Of a stretch of DNA of 64,000 bases, positions 43,705 to 55,690 are shown piece after piece. The stretch lies in the NCBI GenBank assembly GCA_964023205.1, contig OZ026839.1, positions 12,182,386 through 12,246,385 of the forward strand. The letters run 5' to 3'. The DNA is from Lutraria lutraria. Lineage: Eukaryota; Mollusca; Bivalvia; Venerida; Mactridae. Each line of letters opens with the position of its first letter. Positions within the stretch are counted from its first letter, which is position 1. The notes beneath the pieces are model-generated. The model saw nothing but the letters and a program-made list of their open reading frames with translations, was not told where the DNA came from and ran no database searches. Position numbers and translations under genes: made by a program.

Positions 43705-46564
43705 ACTATTATTCTCGGAGAAGAACATGTGGCATGTTTGAAAGATATTGTAAAAAACTACCAGAACACTTGAGTTGTTCAAATAAATAAATTATCTCTT
43801 AACAAATGAACGTATGCCTGCCAGGGGCAATAGTGAGAATTAATTATGAGTGCTATCTTCAACTGTTCTACAAGGTATTTGGAGCAAAACTTGAATACTT
43901 GTCTTACAATATTCATATAACAATGAATACAAAATGTAATGCTAATTTATGATTTTATGATAACAGTTTATCGTTGATATATATTCATGAGAGATATATT
44001 TTGGAAATGTGGAAGTTTTTTTTTTCTCTAATCAAGGTCTGTAATCGTGTGTAACATAGGCCAACAAGTATTTCTATAATAATTTTTTATCATTTTTATC
44101 ATTTATAATAGCAAAATAATTTGTTGTACCTGCATGAATACACTGAAAGGATAATAATTGATAAAACTTTGAAATATTTTAGTCTGACAGTATATCTGTC
44201 TGTGAAAATTATATTAAAGAATTTAAGTTTTAAAACATTTGATTTGAAAATAGCCATGTCAGGCCATCCTTAAAAATGTTTGTTAACCCTATCCAGAGAA
44301 TTTTCAGTGGGTAGGTATAGGTAGGAAATATTTTTTTACATTTTAATTTTTACATTGAACCCAAAATACCTGTCAAAAATTAATGCTATTTATATATGAA
44401 AAAAAACACCCAACATTTTACCCAAGAGTCCAAATAAAAATAAGTTTGGTCGGATCATTTTTGGTGAGTAGCTAGCGTTATCCCAAATAAAATATTTTTT
44501 ACAGATGTCCTGATTTGAAATGAAATTTGAGTATAATGCCTTTTTTTAAAAAGTTTGAATGTCAAAATGAAGTGAAGCCTTGGTTATTGTATTAATCTGT
44601 ATTTTTGACCATTGGTCATTCAGGATATTATACACCAAAAATAAATACCGTATTTCCACTGACATCTCTAATAGATATAGGAATTTGGTAGATAGGTTAA
44701 ACTTTTTTTTTAAATTTATTTTTTAAATTAATAGTTCCAAGATGTTGTTTTATGAAAATGAATATAATTATTGACCGGGAAAAAATTGGACTGAGACCGA
44801 TAAAGTCTCCAGTCAGTAGTTAAAAATAAGGTCAATCAAGTTAGCGTAAACCAGGAACATAAACTACACGTTATCATTGGACCCTGTTTTAAATCCTTAC
44901 AAAATCAGAAACTGTTAGTAAATAATTTATACATTAATTAATAATTATGTGTATTAATTAGTATAAATAATAGTAATTTTATATACAGGTATACAATTTG
45001 TGTATTATTTGTAGTATTAATATTTTTGTGAAAACATTATTATTTATAGCATAAAATTATAGCTATAAGTGATGTCAGTTCTTATCGTACATGTAATTTA
45101 TAAGATATATGCACTAGAATGTAAATAACGTCTAAAAAATTAATATCAGTATGTTTTATGATTACTCTACCTGTTAGATCTTTAAAACAAAAAAATATAC
45201 AGAATTTTTTTTTTTAAGCAATTTTAATATATCACTTTATTTACAATGAAATGTAATAAACATAAATGAAGAATGTAAAAAAACAACCAACCTTTGATTT
45301 AATTAATCCACAATAAAAAAAATTTTCGTGTCACCTCAAACACTTGTAATGTCAAAAGTTGCTTATAATGATTTTTTTCATTTATCACAAATGTTCCAGT
45401 TTGATGCTCAGATTGTAAGTAACAGATATGAGTAGGTTATTGTACTATATGAGCCAGCTTGTAACTAGTAATGGTTAGCTATTGGTTAATGCATAAGCTT
45501 AAATACTCCAACGTGAGTGTATGCTCTACCTTACATTGTATAATAATGTATACTTCGCTATTAAATATCCACAGTAATAATTAGCTATTGAAGACAGGCC
45601 TCTCCCATACTAAGGCAGTGGTCCGAATATTGGTTTGTAGTAATTGTTAAATATTTTAGTATTAGTATAGTTGTGTTTTTGGGGGAGGGGGCGAGGGGAG
45701 TGGCAGCTCCTTAATTCTTTCTTGATTTTAATGTTGGTTCGTTTTGACCCATTTTCAAATGTCAATATGCTGGTGTACACGTGCATACTTTGCTCCTTGA
45801 ACAAAATTATCATTCTTTATTAATTCTTGGATATTAACATATTTATTTTACAACGAACATTTAACTGATACTTCTAAGGCGTAGACAAGTTCAAAAGTGT
45901 CCGCCAAACCCAATTTTCTGCCTATCTTAGATTTTTTTCTGCTTTGATCTTTTTTTTTCTTGCCGAAATTTTTACAATGAACTATATCTCTGAGAATGAA
46001 GTAAAAAAAGTTCAGCTGAGCTACAGACCCTTTATATTATGGGGATGTTAATAGCAACTGGTTTATGTACTTTTAGTTTAAACATAACTATGTCATGCTC
46101 ACATAAAGTTTGTAAAATAAGTTGTTAATTAGAGAGGATTTGTTGTTGAATTTAAATACATTTTCACAAACTTAATTAAGCATCATTCTCAATTTTAATA
46201 CCTTCTGTTCCATTAAAGCGAGAAGAAGGTACCTTGTTCTTCGTGTGTTTACTAATGATACTGTATTGCACTACGGGGATTTAATGTTATAATGCTTTCA
46301 CATTAGGTGTTAGGTCAATAGGTCTAAATATGATGTCAGGACTATGTTGCTGAATTGCAACAAGATTGTATCTTGTTCTTTCTATAGATACAGTTAACAA
46401 CTTCTTTGCTTTTTGCGGGTGGGGGGTTGCCGGAGTTTGACAAAGCATAAACAGTCAGGATCACTTGACGACTTTTCCGGCTTTAACTGTGATGGAAGAC
46501 CTCAGGCGTACAAACTGTGAATAAAAAAGGTCAGTCACGAGTAAAGATCTACGCAATTGCTTTT
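43705..46564. other. No gene seen; possible old TIR-element remnant
   Basis: Extremely AT-rich. At 44262-44470, AAATAAAAATAAGTTTGGTC with a facing TTAAAAATGTTTGTTAACCC may be a decayed relative of 16453-16816. A G-rich strand run lies at 45671-45690 (only three G runs of three or more). Confidence 0.35.
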
Positions 46565-46996
46565 AATTAATGTTAACTATGTATAAAGGCCAACTGTTGT
46601 GAATAAAGGTCAATTGTGTATAGAGGTCAAATATGAATTAATGTTAACTATGTATAAAGGCCAACTGTTGTGAATAAAGGTCAATTGTGTATAGAGGTCA
46701 AATATGAATTAATGTTAACTATGTATAAAGGCCAACTGTTGTGAATAAAGGTCAATTGTGTATAGAGGTCAAATATGAATTAATGTTAACTATGTATAAA
46801 GGCCAACTGTTGTGAATAAAGGTCAATTGAGTATAGAGGTCAAATATGAATTAATGTTAACTATGTATAAAGGCCAACTGTTGTGAATAAAGGTCAATTT
46901 TGTATAGAGGTCAAATATGAATTAATGTTAACTATGTATAAAGGCCAACTGTTGTGAATAAAGGTCAATTGTGTATAGAGGTCAAATATGAATTAA
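46565..46996. repeat. 71-bp tandem repeat, six nearly identical units
   Basis: Unit AATTAATGTTAACTATGTAT-AAAGGCCAACTGTTGTGAAT-AAAGGTCAATTGTGTATAGA-GGTCAAATATG. The units differ at only a few bases, so the array is young. Its parts (AAAGGCCAAC, AATAAAGGTCA) are family B MITE motifs. Confidence 0.93.
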
Positions 46997-47640
46997 TGTT
47001 AACTTTGCATAAAGACCTACTGTGTATAAAGACCAACCATGTATTAAGGCCAACTGTGTATAATGGCCAACTATGTATTAAGGCCAACTGTGTTTAATGG
47101 CCAACTATGTATTAAGGTCATTGTGTTTAATGGCCAACTATGTATTAAGGTCATTGTGTATAATGGCCAACTATGTATTAAGGCCATTGTGTTTAATGGC
47201 CAACTATGTATTAAGGTCATTGTGTTTAATGGCCAACTATGTATTAAGGTCATTGTGTATAATGGCCAATTATGTATTAAGGCCATTGTGTTTAATGGCC
47301 AACTATGTATTAAGGCCATTGTGTTTAATGGCCAACTATGTATTAAGGCCATTGTGTTCAATGGCCAACTATGTATTAAGGCCATTGTGTTTAATGGCCA
47401 ACTATGTATTTAGGCCATTATGTTTAATGGCCAACTATGTATTAAGGCCATTGTGTTTAATGACCAACTATGTATTAAGGCCATTGTGTTTAATGGCCAA
47501 CTATGTATTAAGGCCATTATGTTTAATGGCCAACTATGTATTAAGGTCAACTGTGTATAAAGACCAACTGTGAATATAGGTCATATATGACTTAAAGTCA
47601 GAAGTAAATAAAGATTGTCTGTGAAGAGAGGTCATAATAA
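46997..47640. repeat. 33-bp tandem repeat (GGCCAACTATGTATTAAGGC...), about 16 units
   Basis: Regular at 33 bp from about 47070 to 47550, with looser units at both edges. It continues the 71-bp array and uses the same words. The period is divisible by three, so open frames run through it on both strands. Confidence 0.93.
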
Positions 47641-48700
47641 GTCATTCCCTTTGATAGTCTTTGTTCACTGGCTTGATTTTACTTATGAATGAAAAAAGAT
47701 TCTGGAATTATTCTTTGTTTTTCAACTTCTCATAGCAAATGTGTTACACTGTTTATTGAACCATCCCAGTTAGTGTCACAGTTTTATGAATTGGAAAGAA
47801 AGACATAGATCTGGATTCTATCACAAAGTGGTAACTTGTCTTCTTTCTGCTTTGCTACTGTTCCCTTAAAAAGGAATTCATGAACTTTTCTTGCACATTT
47901 CATGAATAGTTCATGAAGTACGTATAACTATTTGATAGGGCAATAAAAATTTATTATCAGTTGGATAGGATGAAACTGTTACAGCCCTTGTTAAGTCAGG
48001 AATTGACTACCATATAGGACTTAAGTAATGTTGACTTATCACAAACATTTGGGTTCTAGTTTTTATTCTTGTATGTTGACACATCTCTTGTAATATCAGA
48101 AACAGGATCCTGTTCATTCTGACTAAGAGGTGATAAAGATATCTTGTGGTTATAGCTCTGAGCAGTAAAAGATGAATCCTGGTTTCAATTAAACTGACTG
48201 ACCCTTTTAACAGTTTCGGCCAGTTTTTGCCAACCTTCCTTAGGTAGCTGTCCAATTAAGCTAGCTTACGAATGGTCTGCGGTTCTGCTAAGGAGTTTTT
48301 CTGGGATCTTCCTCCACCTCAAAGACGAGAAAAATCACAAAATGACCCGTGTGGAAAACAAAGTAAGTTAGAATCTGTAAATGGACTGATTAAATACATC
48401 TAGGTAATAGGAAATTCAAAGTCAGGTTAAGTGATACACATTAACACATGATTATAGTGAACTCGGATAGGTGAAGAATTGGATACAGTGAAGTAATAAC
48501 TTTTCCCTAAGTATTCTGTTCTTTTAATTTCATCATTTTGTTAACAAAGTGAAATAAAGAGACAATGATATTATAGAGTAATTTAATTCAGATCCCAGGG
48601 CATTCTCTGTAACGCAGTTTTACAGTATTATCGAAATGGAGGCTCATGTATTCTTTGTCCTCTAACCTGCGTCATTACGCACTTTCTTGTGACAACTACA
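47641..48700. other. No gene seen
   Basis: Contains a partial copy (about 47872-47942) of the TTCATGAATAGTTCATGAA repeat. No coding signal. Confidence 0.35.
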
Positions 48701-48703
48701 TTT

Positions 48704-48779
48704 CAAGTGTTCAACGCAACAGTGTCGTAACTCATATTGAAATAAGAACAAGTTACGACAGTGTTGCGCTAAGCCCTCG
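48704..48779 (+). mobile_element. 76-bp palindromic MITE, copy 5
   Basis: Left terminus mutated (CAAGTG for CGAGGG); the rest is close to consensus. No intact duplication. Confidence 0.9.
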
Positions 48780-49108
48780 AAAATTTTTATTGATTAAATG
48801 TTTGGCTTTAAACGACATGCTGACAGCCATTGATCCTTAATAATTTAGTCAGAAAATTTGATACTAAAATAATAAATGAACATTGATATGAACTTAGCTG
48901 CACTCATTTGAATTTATGGTAATTGCCCTGTGTTCAGTTAAGCAAATGATTCATTTCATTAATCAGAGGTGTAATAACAATCATAACTACTCGGTCATTT
49001 CCGTACCTGAGAAATACGCCTCTTACATAAGTATAGGATCACAAATTTGGTTCTGGTCTCTACTTTTTACAACAAGGTACTTGTTTTCAAGGATCATCCT
49101 AAAAATGA

Positions 49109-49282
49109 CAGTACAACCTCTGTAGAGCAACACCCTATTGGAGCTGCAAATATTGGCCGTTGTTTAGAGGTTGTTGTTCTACAGAGGTTAAATTGACAGT
49201 AAATTATCACAGGGAATTTTTGAAAGTGTTGTTATAGAGAGGTTGTTGCTCTACAGAGGGTCGCTCTGGAGAGGTTGTACTG
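49109..49282. mobile_element. Family A MITE, near full length
   Basis: CAGTACAACCTCTGTAGAGC ... GGAGAGGTTGTACTG|TA. Very close to 1785-1962 throughout, including GGAGCTGCAAATATTG. Confidence 0.82.
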
Positions 49283-49413
49283 TATAGCCTTTCAACTGTG
49301 TTTATTGTTTGGGATTGATAAAATGGGCATCAAGTTCCAACTGAAAGAGAAACAGGTTTTTTCCATCGTTGGATTCCTACGATTATGTCAGAGGCACTTT
49401 TCTTTAAACAAAT

Positions 49414-49489
49414 CGAGGGCTCAGCGCAACACAGTCGTAACTTGTTCTTATTTCAATATGAGTTACGACACTGTTGCGTTGAACCCTCG
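49414..49489 (-). mobile_element. 76-bp palindromic MITE, copy 6
   Basis: Inverse orientation with perfect AAAT duplications (49410-49413, 49490-49493). Confidence 0.93.
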
Positions 49490-49493
49490 AAAT

Positions 49494-50113
49494 GCCGAGG
49501 AGTTCCGATTGGTGTAATAAGTATGATTTGATTAAAAATACTAGCTTAGTGTGTCTTAAGCCGCAGTCACATATATGATCACATACATAGTTCATTTTGT
49601 ACATAATGTTAACCGTAGTGTCACTACAGTCAAAACTGGCAAAAAGGAAAATTTGGAGAAGACTTGTGAACTATGGTGAACTACATGTAAGTGTGGCCAA
49701 CTATGTTTAACTACGTGCAAAATGACTAGGGTTAACTATATATCTGAGGTAGAATTACGTGTAACTACAGTTAACTACCCTACTTGACCCTAGTTGATCG
49801 TAAATGTGACCACGGCTTTAGCGTTGGGATCTTTCAATTTCTTTCTATTATATGGTCATACAGCATAGGATAAGTAAAAATATGCCTTCATGCACACTTA
49901 GCATATATTCGGTGTTTTTTAGTCCCTAGTTTTTGGTAACTACTAGAAGTGTGCTTTTCCATCTGTCTTTCTGACCATTCATCAACTTCATCTGTCTGGT
50001 TCATATCTCTACCATCCATTAAGGGATTTTAATTCAACATGGCGCAAATACGTTCTCCATTATGAGATGGTGAGTGGGTTACAACACCCTGACCCCTAGC
50101 TTTAAGGTCCTTA
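49494..50113. other. No gene seen
   Basis: At 49670-49790 AACTA-containing words (GTGAACTACATG, GTTAACTATA) recur loosely. No gene. Confidence 0.35.
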
Positions 50114-50222
50114 GTCTACCCCTTCAAATGGACTTCATGAATTCAAGAATTTTCTTGAACTACCATTTATCCTTGTATATTTCAGGAATAGTTCATTATT
50201 TGTCAGGGATGGTACAGAGCAG
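50114..50222. repeat. Dispersed repeat with TTCAAATGGA / TTCATGAA motifs, copy 2
   Basis: CCTTCAAATGGACTTCATGA, ATTCAAGAATTTTCTTGAAC and TTTCAGGAATAGTTCATT, in the same order as 23587-23700. Confidence 0.5.
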
Positions 50223-50336
50223 GTTCGATCTCGACTGGTTTTTTTGTTCACATCAGTCTGTGCCATCAACTATAAGGATTATCAATGTTTATAATGAGTG
50301 ACTAATTGAATGATACCGCTGTTAGGTTTGACAATA

Positions 50337-50588
50337 CAGTACAACCTCTCCAAAGCAACACCTTTTGGGAGTAGCAAAATTATGTTGTTGTTGAGAGGTT
50401 GTTGCTCTAGAGAGTTAAATTAAGAGTTTAATTGTGCAGTGGGAAATAACCATGCTGTTGTTAAAGGGAGGTTGTTGCTCTAGAGAGGTTTATAAATTAA
50501 GAGTAAAATTGTGCAGTGGGAGATAACCATGCTGTTGTTAAAGAGAGGTTGTTGCTCATGGGAGGGCTGCTCTAGAGAAGTTGCTCTG
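50337..50588. mobile_element. Family A MITE with TA flanks and an extra internal block
   Basis: TA|CAGTACAACCTCTCCAAAGC ... TCTAGAGAAGTTGCTCTG|TA. The block GTGCAGTGGGA-ATAACCATGCTGTTG occurs twice in tandem (about 50437 and 50512). Confidence 0.78.
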
Positions 50589-50929
50589 TAAGTTCCCAAA
50601 AATGACAAAACTTGCCTGACTGGAAACTCTGGAGAATCAATCTGGTATTAGAAGTTTTAGAAAGGAAGTAACTTCATTATAACATAATTTTCATTGGTTT
50701 ATAACCAGCACAATGTCAGAATAATTGTGGTAAGTGATTTATTGTTTCCAAGTTTATATGATATGGTTTCTAGGCTTTCAACTCCTGATATTATGTCAGT
50801 AGAAATTATGTCTGAGTGTAATTTATTTAACAGACCTCTCAAGAATTATAACAATTATTTGGTTAACTGTACTCAGACTGCTATTATCATTAAAGAAGAA
50901 AAAGAAAACATGTGTTAGATTTCATACAT

Positions 50930-51005
50930 CGAGGGTTCAGCGCAACACTGTCGTAACTTGTTCTGATTTCAATATGAGTTACGACACTGTTGCGCTGAAC
51001 CCTCC
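50930..51005 (-). mobile_element. 76-bp palindromic MITE, copy 7
   Basis: Perfect ACAT duplications (50926-50929, 51006-51009). Mixed arm states (GGGTTCAGCGC). Confidence 0.92.
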
Positions 51006-51009
51006 ACAT

Positions 51010-51780
51010 GTTCCTACTTAAATAATTCTGTGTTAGTGGGATACATTTAGATGTCATTTAAATCACTTCAGCATTCTATGTACTTTGTTTGTTTATCTGT
51101 TGTTGAACGGCCCTTTCGACAGCTACATGTACAGTCTTGTCAGGGCTGCCCAAAGAGAGACCTACTCTTATTTTGAATAGTTTTTCCTTGTCCTTTATTG
51201 TGCTCGATGTAAAGCTCCAATACACAGCTTGCCCTTTTATTGTGATTTTCTAAACACAGTACTCAATGGCTTGGTAGTTGCAATGGGGACACTGAAAAAC
51301 ATCACAGAAAAATCAGAAGGCATAATTTAATATTGTTTTATCTGCTTACAGGAGCAAATTTTGCCATGAATTAACAACTTATCTTATTGACGCATTTTTT
51401 TGAAAATTTAACATAGGTTTTGAAAATTTTCATTTATTATTTAAAACTCAAGGACACTTTTTCAAGGGTGACCTTTGTTCATAAGTTTGACTGTTCATTA
51501 ACAAAAGTTTACTATTAAAATGGTTTCATGCAAATAACCATACAACATCATCAGCAAGTACCCAGTGGGATAGGTTGAAAAAATCATTACATTTCATCAC
51601 ACTTCTTCTGCTTAGACATTATTTATTCATTGATATTGGTCATTATATACTTGTACATGAAGGTGTCTTTGTGATACATACTGAGTTATTGTATTGATGT
51701 AATTCATTTATTGATTGTTTATTTGTTTGGCTATGACTTATTTGTATTTGTTTGTATTCATTTTATACTGCTTTTTATAT
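51010..51780. other. No gene seen; family B MITE right end at about 51452-51494
   Basis: TTTTTCAAGGGTGACCTTTG then TTCATAAGTTTGACTG is a family B right terminus without its left half. The rest is AT-rich. Confidence 0.4.
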
Positions 51781-51783
51781 ACC

Positions 51784-52025
51784 TGCCCGCATGGTCGAGT
51801 GGTTAAGGTCGCTGACTTCAAATCACTGTAACCTCTCACTGATAGGGGGTCGTGGGTTCGAACCCAGCTCCTGACCATGTCTCTTTATGTGAGAAAGTAG
51901 GCAATTGCTTATGGAGGATGGGAGACTAGTATTTTTTATTTCCAGGAATGACGGTTAGGTGAACTGTCTACCTCATATGACTCTGACTGTTGAAAAGGCA
52001 CATAAGACTCAAATAAATAAACGAA
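51784..52025 (+). mobile_element. Class-II-tRNA-derived SINE, full length
   Basis: GCCCGCATGGTCGAGTGG-TTAAGG (box A), an anticodon-arm-like GCTGACTTCAAATCAC, a long variable arm (CCTCTCACTGATAGGGGG) and GTGGGTTCGAACCC (box B) make a tRNA of the Ser/Leu type. The body runs to CATATGACTCTGACTGTTG and the tail is AAATAAATAAAC. Other copies: 55516 (head cut) and 57170 (minus). Confidence 0.85.
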
Positions 52026-52209
52026 CAAAACTGCTTTTTATGTAAGATATGACAGAAAGTTTACTAAACCTATCTAAGCTCCTCAGTTACCTACCTTACT
52101 GGCCCTTTTCAGCTTCTTCAACAAACCACATGACTACCTACCCACATTATCTGTGAATCAGAATCACAAAAATGATGTTAGTTGTTCCTGATAAAAAAGT
52201 TATGAATAA
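52026..52209. other. Flank of the 33-bp array; nothing recognised
   Basis: Unique AT-rich sequence. Confidence 0.3.
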
Positions 52210-53090
52210 CCTAAGAATCCAGGACTGTCTCAATCAATAGCTCAGATGATACCTTGACTGTCTCAATCAGTAGTTCAAGTGAAACCATGACCATTGCAAT
52301 CCCTAGTTCAAACAAAACCATGACTGTCTCAATCAATAGTTCAGATGATACCTTGACTGTCTCAATCAGTAGTTCAAGTGAAACCATGACCATTGCAATC
52401 CCTAGTTCAAACAAAACCATGACTGTCTCAATCAATAGTTCAGATGATGCCTTGACTGTCCCAATCAGTAGTTCAAGTGAAACTATGACCATTGGAATTG
52501 CTAGTTCAGACAAACCATGACTGTCTCAATCAATAGTTCAGATGATACCATGACTGTCCCAATCGGTAGTTCAAGTGAAACTATGACCATTGGAATTGCT
52601 AGTTCAGACAAAACCATGACTGTGTCAATCAATAGTTCAGATGATGTCATGACTGTCTCAATCAGTAGTTCAAGTGAAACTATGACCATTGGAATTGCTA
52701 GTTCAGACAAAACCATGACTGTCTCAATCAATAGTTCAGATGATACCATGACTGTCTCAATCAGTAGTTCAAGTGAAACTATGACCATTGGAATTGCTAG
52801 TTCAGACAAAACCATGACTGTGTCAATTGCTAGTTCAGACAAAACCATGACTGTCTCAATCAGTAGTTCAGATGATACCATGACTGTCTCAATCAATAGT
52901 TCAGATAATACCATGACTGTCTCAATCAATAGTTCAGATAAAACCATGACTGTCGCAATCAGTAGTTCAGATGATACCATGACTGTCCCAATCAGTAGTT
53001 CAAGTGAAACTATGACCATTGCAATCCCTAGTTCAAACAAAACCATAACTGTCGCAATCAGTTGTTCAGATGAAGCCATCACCATAATTA
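52210..53090. repeat. 33-bp tandem repeat (ACCATGACTGTCTCAATCAG...), about 27 units
   Basis: Units alternate GTCTCAATCAGTAGTTC-type and GCAATCCCTAGTTC-type variants, partly as a 99-bp trimer. The plus frame reads MTVSISSSDDT-like 11-residue repeats and the minus frame is open too. A one-base deletion near 52515 (GACAAACC for GACAAAACC) breaks the plus frame. Differences between units are mostly amino-acid-changing (AAT/AGT, GAT/AAA), so this looks like a minisatellite rather than a selected coding repeat. Confidence 0.9.
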
Positions 53091-53170
53091 TATTAGGTTG
53101 TATTGGTGGAATATTGAGGTGGTTATAATTTATGTATTTCCAGACAAATGACTGTTGAACTTTTGAACAA

Positions 53171-53213
53171 AATTTTCACAAGGGTGGCCTTTGTTCACAG
53201 GTTTGACCGTACA
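53171..53213. mobile_element. Family B MITE fragment, right end only
   Basis: AAGGGTGGCCTTTGTTCACA-GGTTTGACCGTA matches the family B right terminus. Confidence 0.5.
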
Positions 53214-53236
53214 TTATACAGAATGTATGCAGATAT

Positions 53237-53312
53237 CGAGGGTTCAACGCAACAGTGTTGTTACTCATATCGAAATAAGAACAAGTTACGACAGTGTTGC
53301 ACTGAGCCCTCG
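53237..53312 (+). mobile_element. 76-bp palindromic MITE, copy 8
   Basis: Perfect ATAT duplications (53233-53236, 53313-53316). Two arm substitutions. Confidence 0.92.
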
Positions 53313-53317
53313 ATATA

Positions 53318-54063
53318 GTGTATTAAGATTATTCTGTTGAGTTTGTTGGTCAAGTCATAGTAAAAGTAATACACTGTATGTGTCAAATAAAGATGGCTGT
53401 TGTCTAAGCGTTATGAATGTGTTTAAGACATTTGATATTTTGTTTTGGACACATCTTACATACTATTTTTGCTGAAGGATCACTCTATGCATCAGAATCT
53501 GTAAAACAATACGTATACAGTTCCCACACATTTTCTACACAGACATGACAATTAGTGCTCTCAACATCACAATTAGCCTTAGTAAGAGATTGACTGCAAT
53601 TGATATCAGCGCGTTACCACTGAGCTGTCTCTGCTACATTAATCGGAACCAAAACAGAAAAGCTTTTCCCATTAGGATGGAGCCAGGCCAGTCTGCACAC
53701 CCATGTAGTCTGACCAGGCTCTTTACAGTTGGGTGACATAAACTTCTAAATTTCATTGTGGTAGCACTTGATAATGGACTGTTTAAAATGGAAGTTTGAG
53801 AAGTTCAGTCAGGGAAATCAGCAAATTAAGGGATATAATTTTTATAGCTTCCAGTAGAATCGAGTTACTTCTTTAATATAATAAACCTGCTTAGTTTTTT
53901 GTGTTAGTCAAATATGTTTTTTTTAATTTTCAAAATCATGCATCAAAATGTAGAGGAAAATTATTTTAACTAATTGATGATTGACTTTATTAATTCTATG
54001 CTTTGATTGGGACAAAATGCTTAATTAAACTCTATGTCCTTAGACCCACATTTGAAAATGCAT
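53318..54063. other. No gene; probable dispersed-repeat fragment at about 53600-53725
   Basis: AGCCAGGCCAGTCTGCACAC-CCATGTAGTCTGACCAGGCT resembles a palindromic bivalve repeat I have seen elsewhere. GCGCGTTACCACTGAGCTGT on its left is, on the minus strand, box-A-like, so a SINE remnant is possible. Confidence 0.4.
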
Positions 54064-54304
54064 TTTTATACGCCCGTTTGAAAAATGGATCATATTATGG
54101 GAACACCCATGGCGGGTGGCGTCCAAAATTATGTCCGCTCTCTAATTCAAACAGTTTTATTTGGATCCTCACCAAACTATATGGAAATGTTTATGGCCAT
54201 GAGATCTCGGTCTAGTTCGATAACCAGGCACTTCTGAGTTATGCCCCTTGACGCTTTGAAAAATGAATTTTGACAGGCGTATTTTGTGACCTGGCACTCT
54301 TGTT
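54064..54304 (+). repeat. Dispersed repeat TATACGCCCGTTTGA...GACCTGGCACTCTTG, copy 2
   Basis: Full-length match to 23005-23246, including GGATCCTC and TTGACAGGCGTATTTTGTGA. It has CTGAGTTATGCCCCTTGACG, the core noted in several other repeats. Confidence 0.75.
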
Positions 54305-55515
54305 AATGTCATGATATGACTATTTTGTAGGATTGTCAAGTTAAGACAAAAACTTGTCTTTTTTTAGGAACAAAGTTCCTATAGGTATACACCACATTTT
54401 GTAGTTACAGAACTACATAATACACTATATATGCCAAGTTTAATTAATTAAAAAAAAAAAACACCACATTCCTGTTCCCAAATGTGTTGATTTTCAAAAC
54501 CAGAAAATCGTAACTAGTGCAATTCTAATTAATTTGGCCATGTTATTTTGAGTTTTATGTAAAAAATTTGAATGCCTTGGAGAAAGGATGCTCATCTATG
54601 AAATGATACAGATAATAATTGCTTTTCCCCTTCTGGACAACAATATGGTATCTCCATATTCACAAAGAGAGCGAGTCACCATTGTTTTGCACGGGGACAA
54701 TATGTTGTTTAAATATTCTGATGAATTATGGATATTATTCTATGAAGAGACTGTGAATGAGTCTGCATGTGTGTTTGTATTGTTGATTGGATATTTTTTT
54801 GGTATTTCAAACAAAATAATTGGCAAGTTATATACACAAATAAAAATTTTGTTTTATTATATTGCAAACATTATGCGGGGAAAAACAGTTCATGTTCATG
54901 GTTGTTATTGAGTTTTAGGTGGATGATATATCGTTGTTTTAGATACTGCAATCAAATAGAGTTGTTCATTTTGATAAATTAGTTGTGTTTTTCCCATAAC
55001 ATATTTCTAGGACGCTTTTGCTCATATAAAATCCAAGCTGGCCATTTAGAATTATATGTTGCTTTAGTACTCGTTACATACTGTATTGCATTCTGGGTTT
55101 ACTTTAAAAAGCTCCAGAAACGATCATTCTGTATTTTGATCATGAAATACACCTCAAAATGTAGCTTTGCCATTGGTCAGTTTCGAAAACATAGAAACAG
55201 TTAAACAACCAGTGTAATGATATATTTTGTCTTGTATTTTTCAAGTACCAGGTATAGACTTAGATGATTTTTAATACATTTACATAATCCATCCTGCATA
55301 CTGTGTTACCGTGAGAACCTTGACCATCATCTGTCTGTGGAATTCAACCTAATATATAATGGCTGTGCAAACTCTCATCCTCTCGCTTCTCTTCTAAAAT
55401 CCTAGACCATTCAGAGTTTACTAAGTCTTGTCTTAGTTCCCTTGTGTGATTCAAACACAGACTTTCCATTTTGTCATTCAGGATGCTTTGTAACATTAAG
55501 TAGTGTTCCTCTCTC
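54305..55515. other. No gene supported
   Basis: A 107-codon frame at 54588-54911 and a 73-codon one at 54983-55204 are AT-driven and match nothing I know. Confidence 0.35.
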
Positions 55516-55690
55516 AATGGGTTTGAGCCCTGCTACCGACCATGTCTCTTTATGTGAGAAAGTAGGCATTTGCTTATGGAGGATGGGAGTCTAGTACTGG
55601 TTCATCCCAGGAATGATGCTTAGGTGAACTGTCTGCCTCATATGACTCTGACTGTTGAAAGGGGCGTAAAACTCAATATAAGCAAACAAA
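55516..55690 (+). mobile_element. Class-II-tRNA-derived SINE, head truncated
   Basis: Starts at GGGTTTGAGCCCTGCTACCG (box B side) and continues GACCATGTCTCTTTATGTGA, CTTATGGAGGATGGGAGTCT and CATATGACTCTGACTGTTG as in 51784-52025. Confidence 0.8.

Noticed and set aside
45671..45690. G-quadruplex
   Set aside because: Only three runs of three or more G occur within the tract; the usual four-run pattern is not met.
47063..47573. Long open frames (up to 158 codons) with repeated MANYVLRSLCL-like peptides on both strands
   Set aside because: The 33-bp period is divisible by three, so any unit without a stop stays open in that frame; there is no start context, domain or codon-level conservation.
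51784..51865. Functional tRNA gene with a Ser/Leu-like long variable arm
   Set aside because: The acceptor stem is not closed, a conserved non-tRNA body and A-rich tail follow, and two further copies exist; it is a SINE head.
52501..53085. 194-codon minus-strand frame across the second 33-bp array
   Set aside because: Opposite strand of a 33-bp array, open for the same arithmetic reason.
54588..54911. 107-codon frame with a hydrophobic stretch
   Set aside because: Not similar to anything I know; the hydrophobicity follows from AT-rich codons. No promoter or splice evidence.
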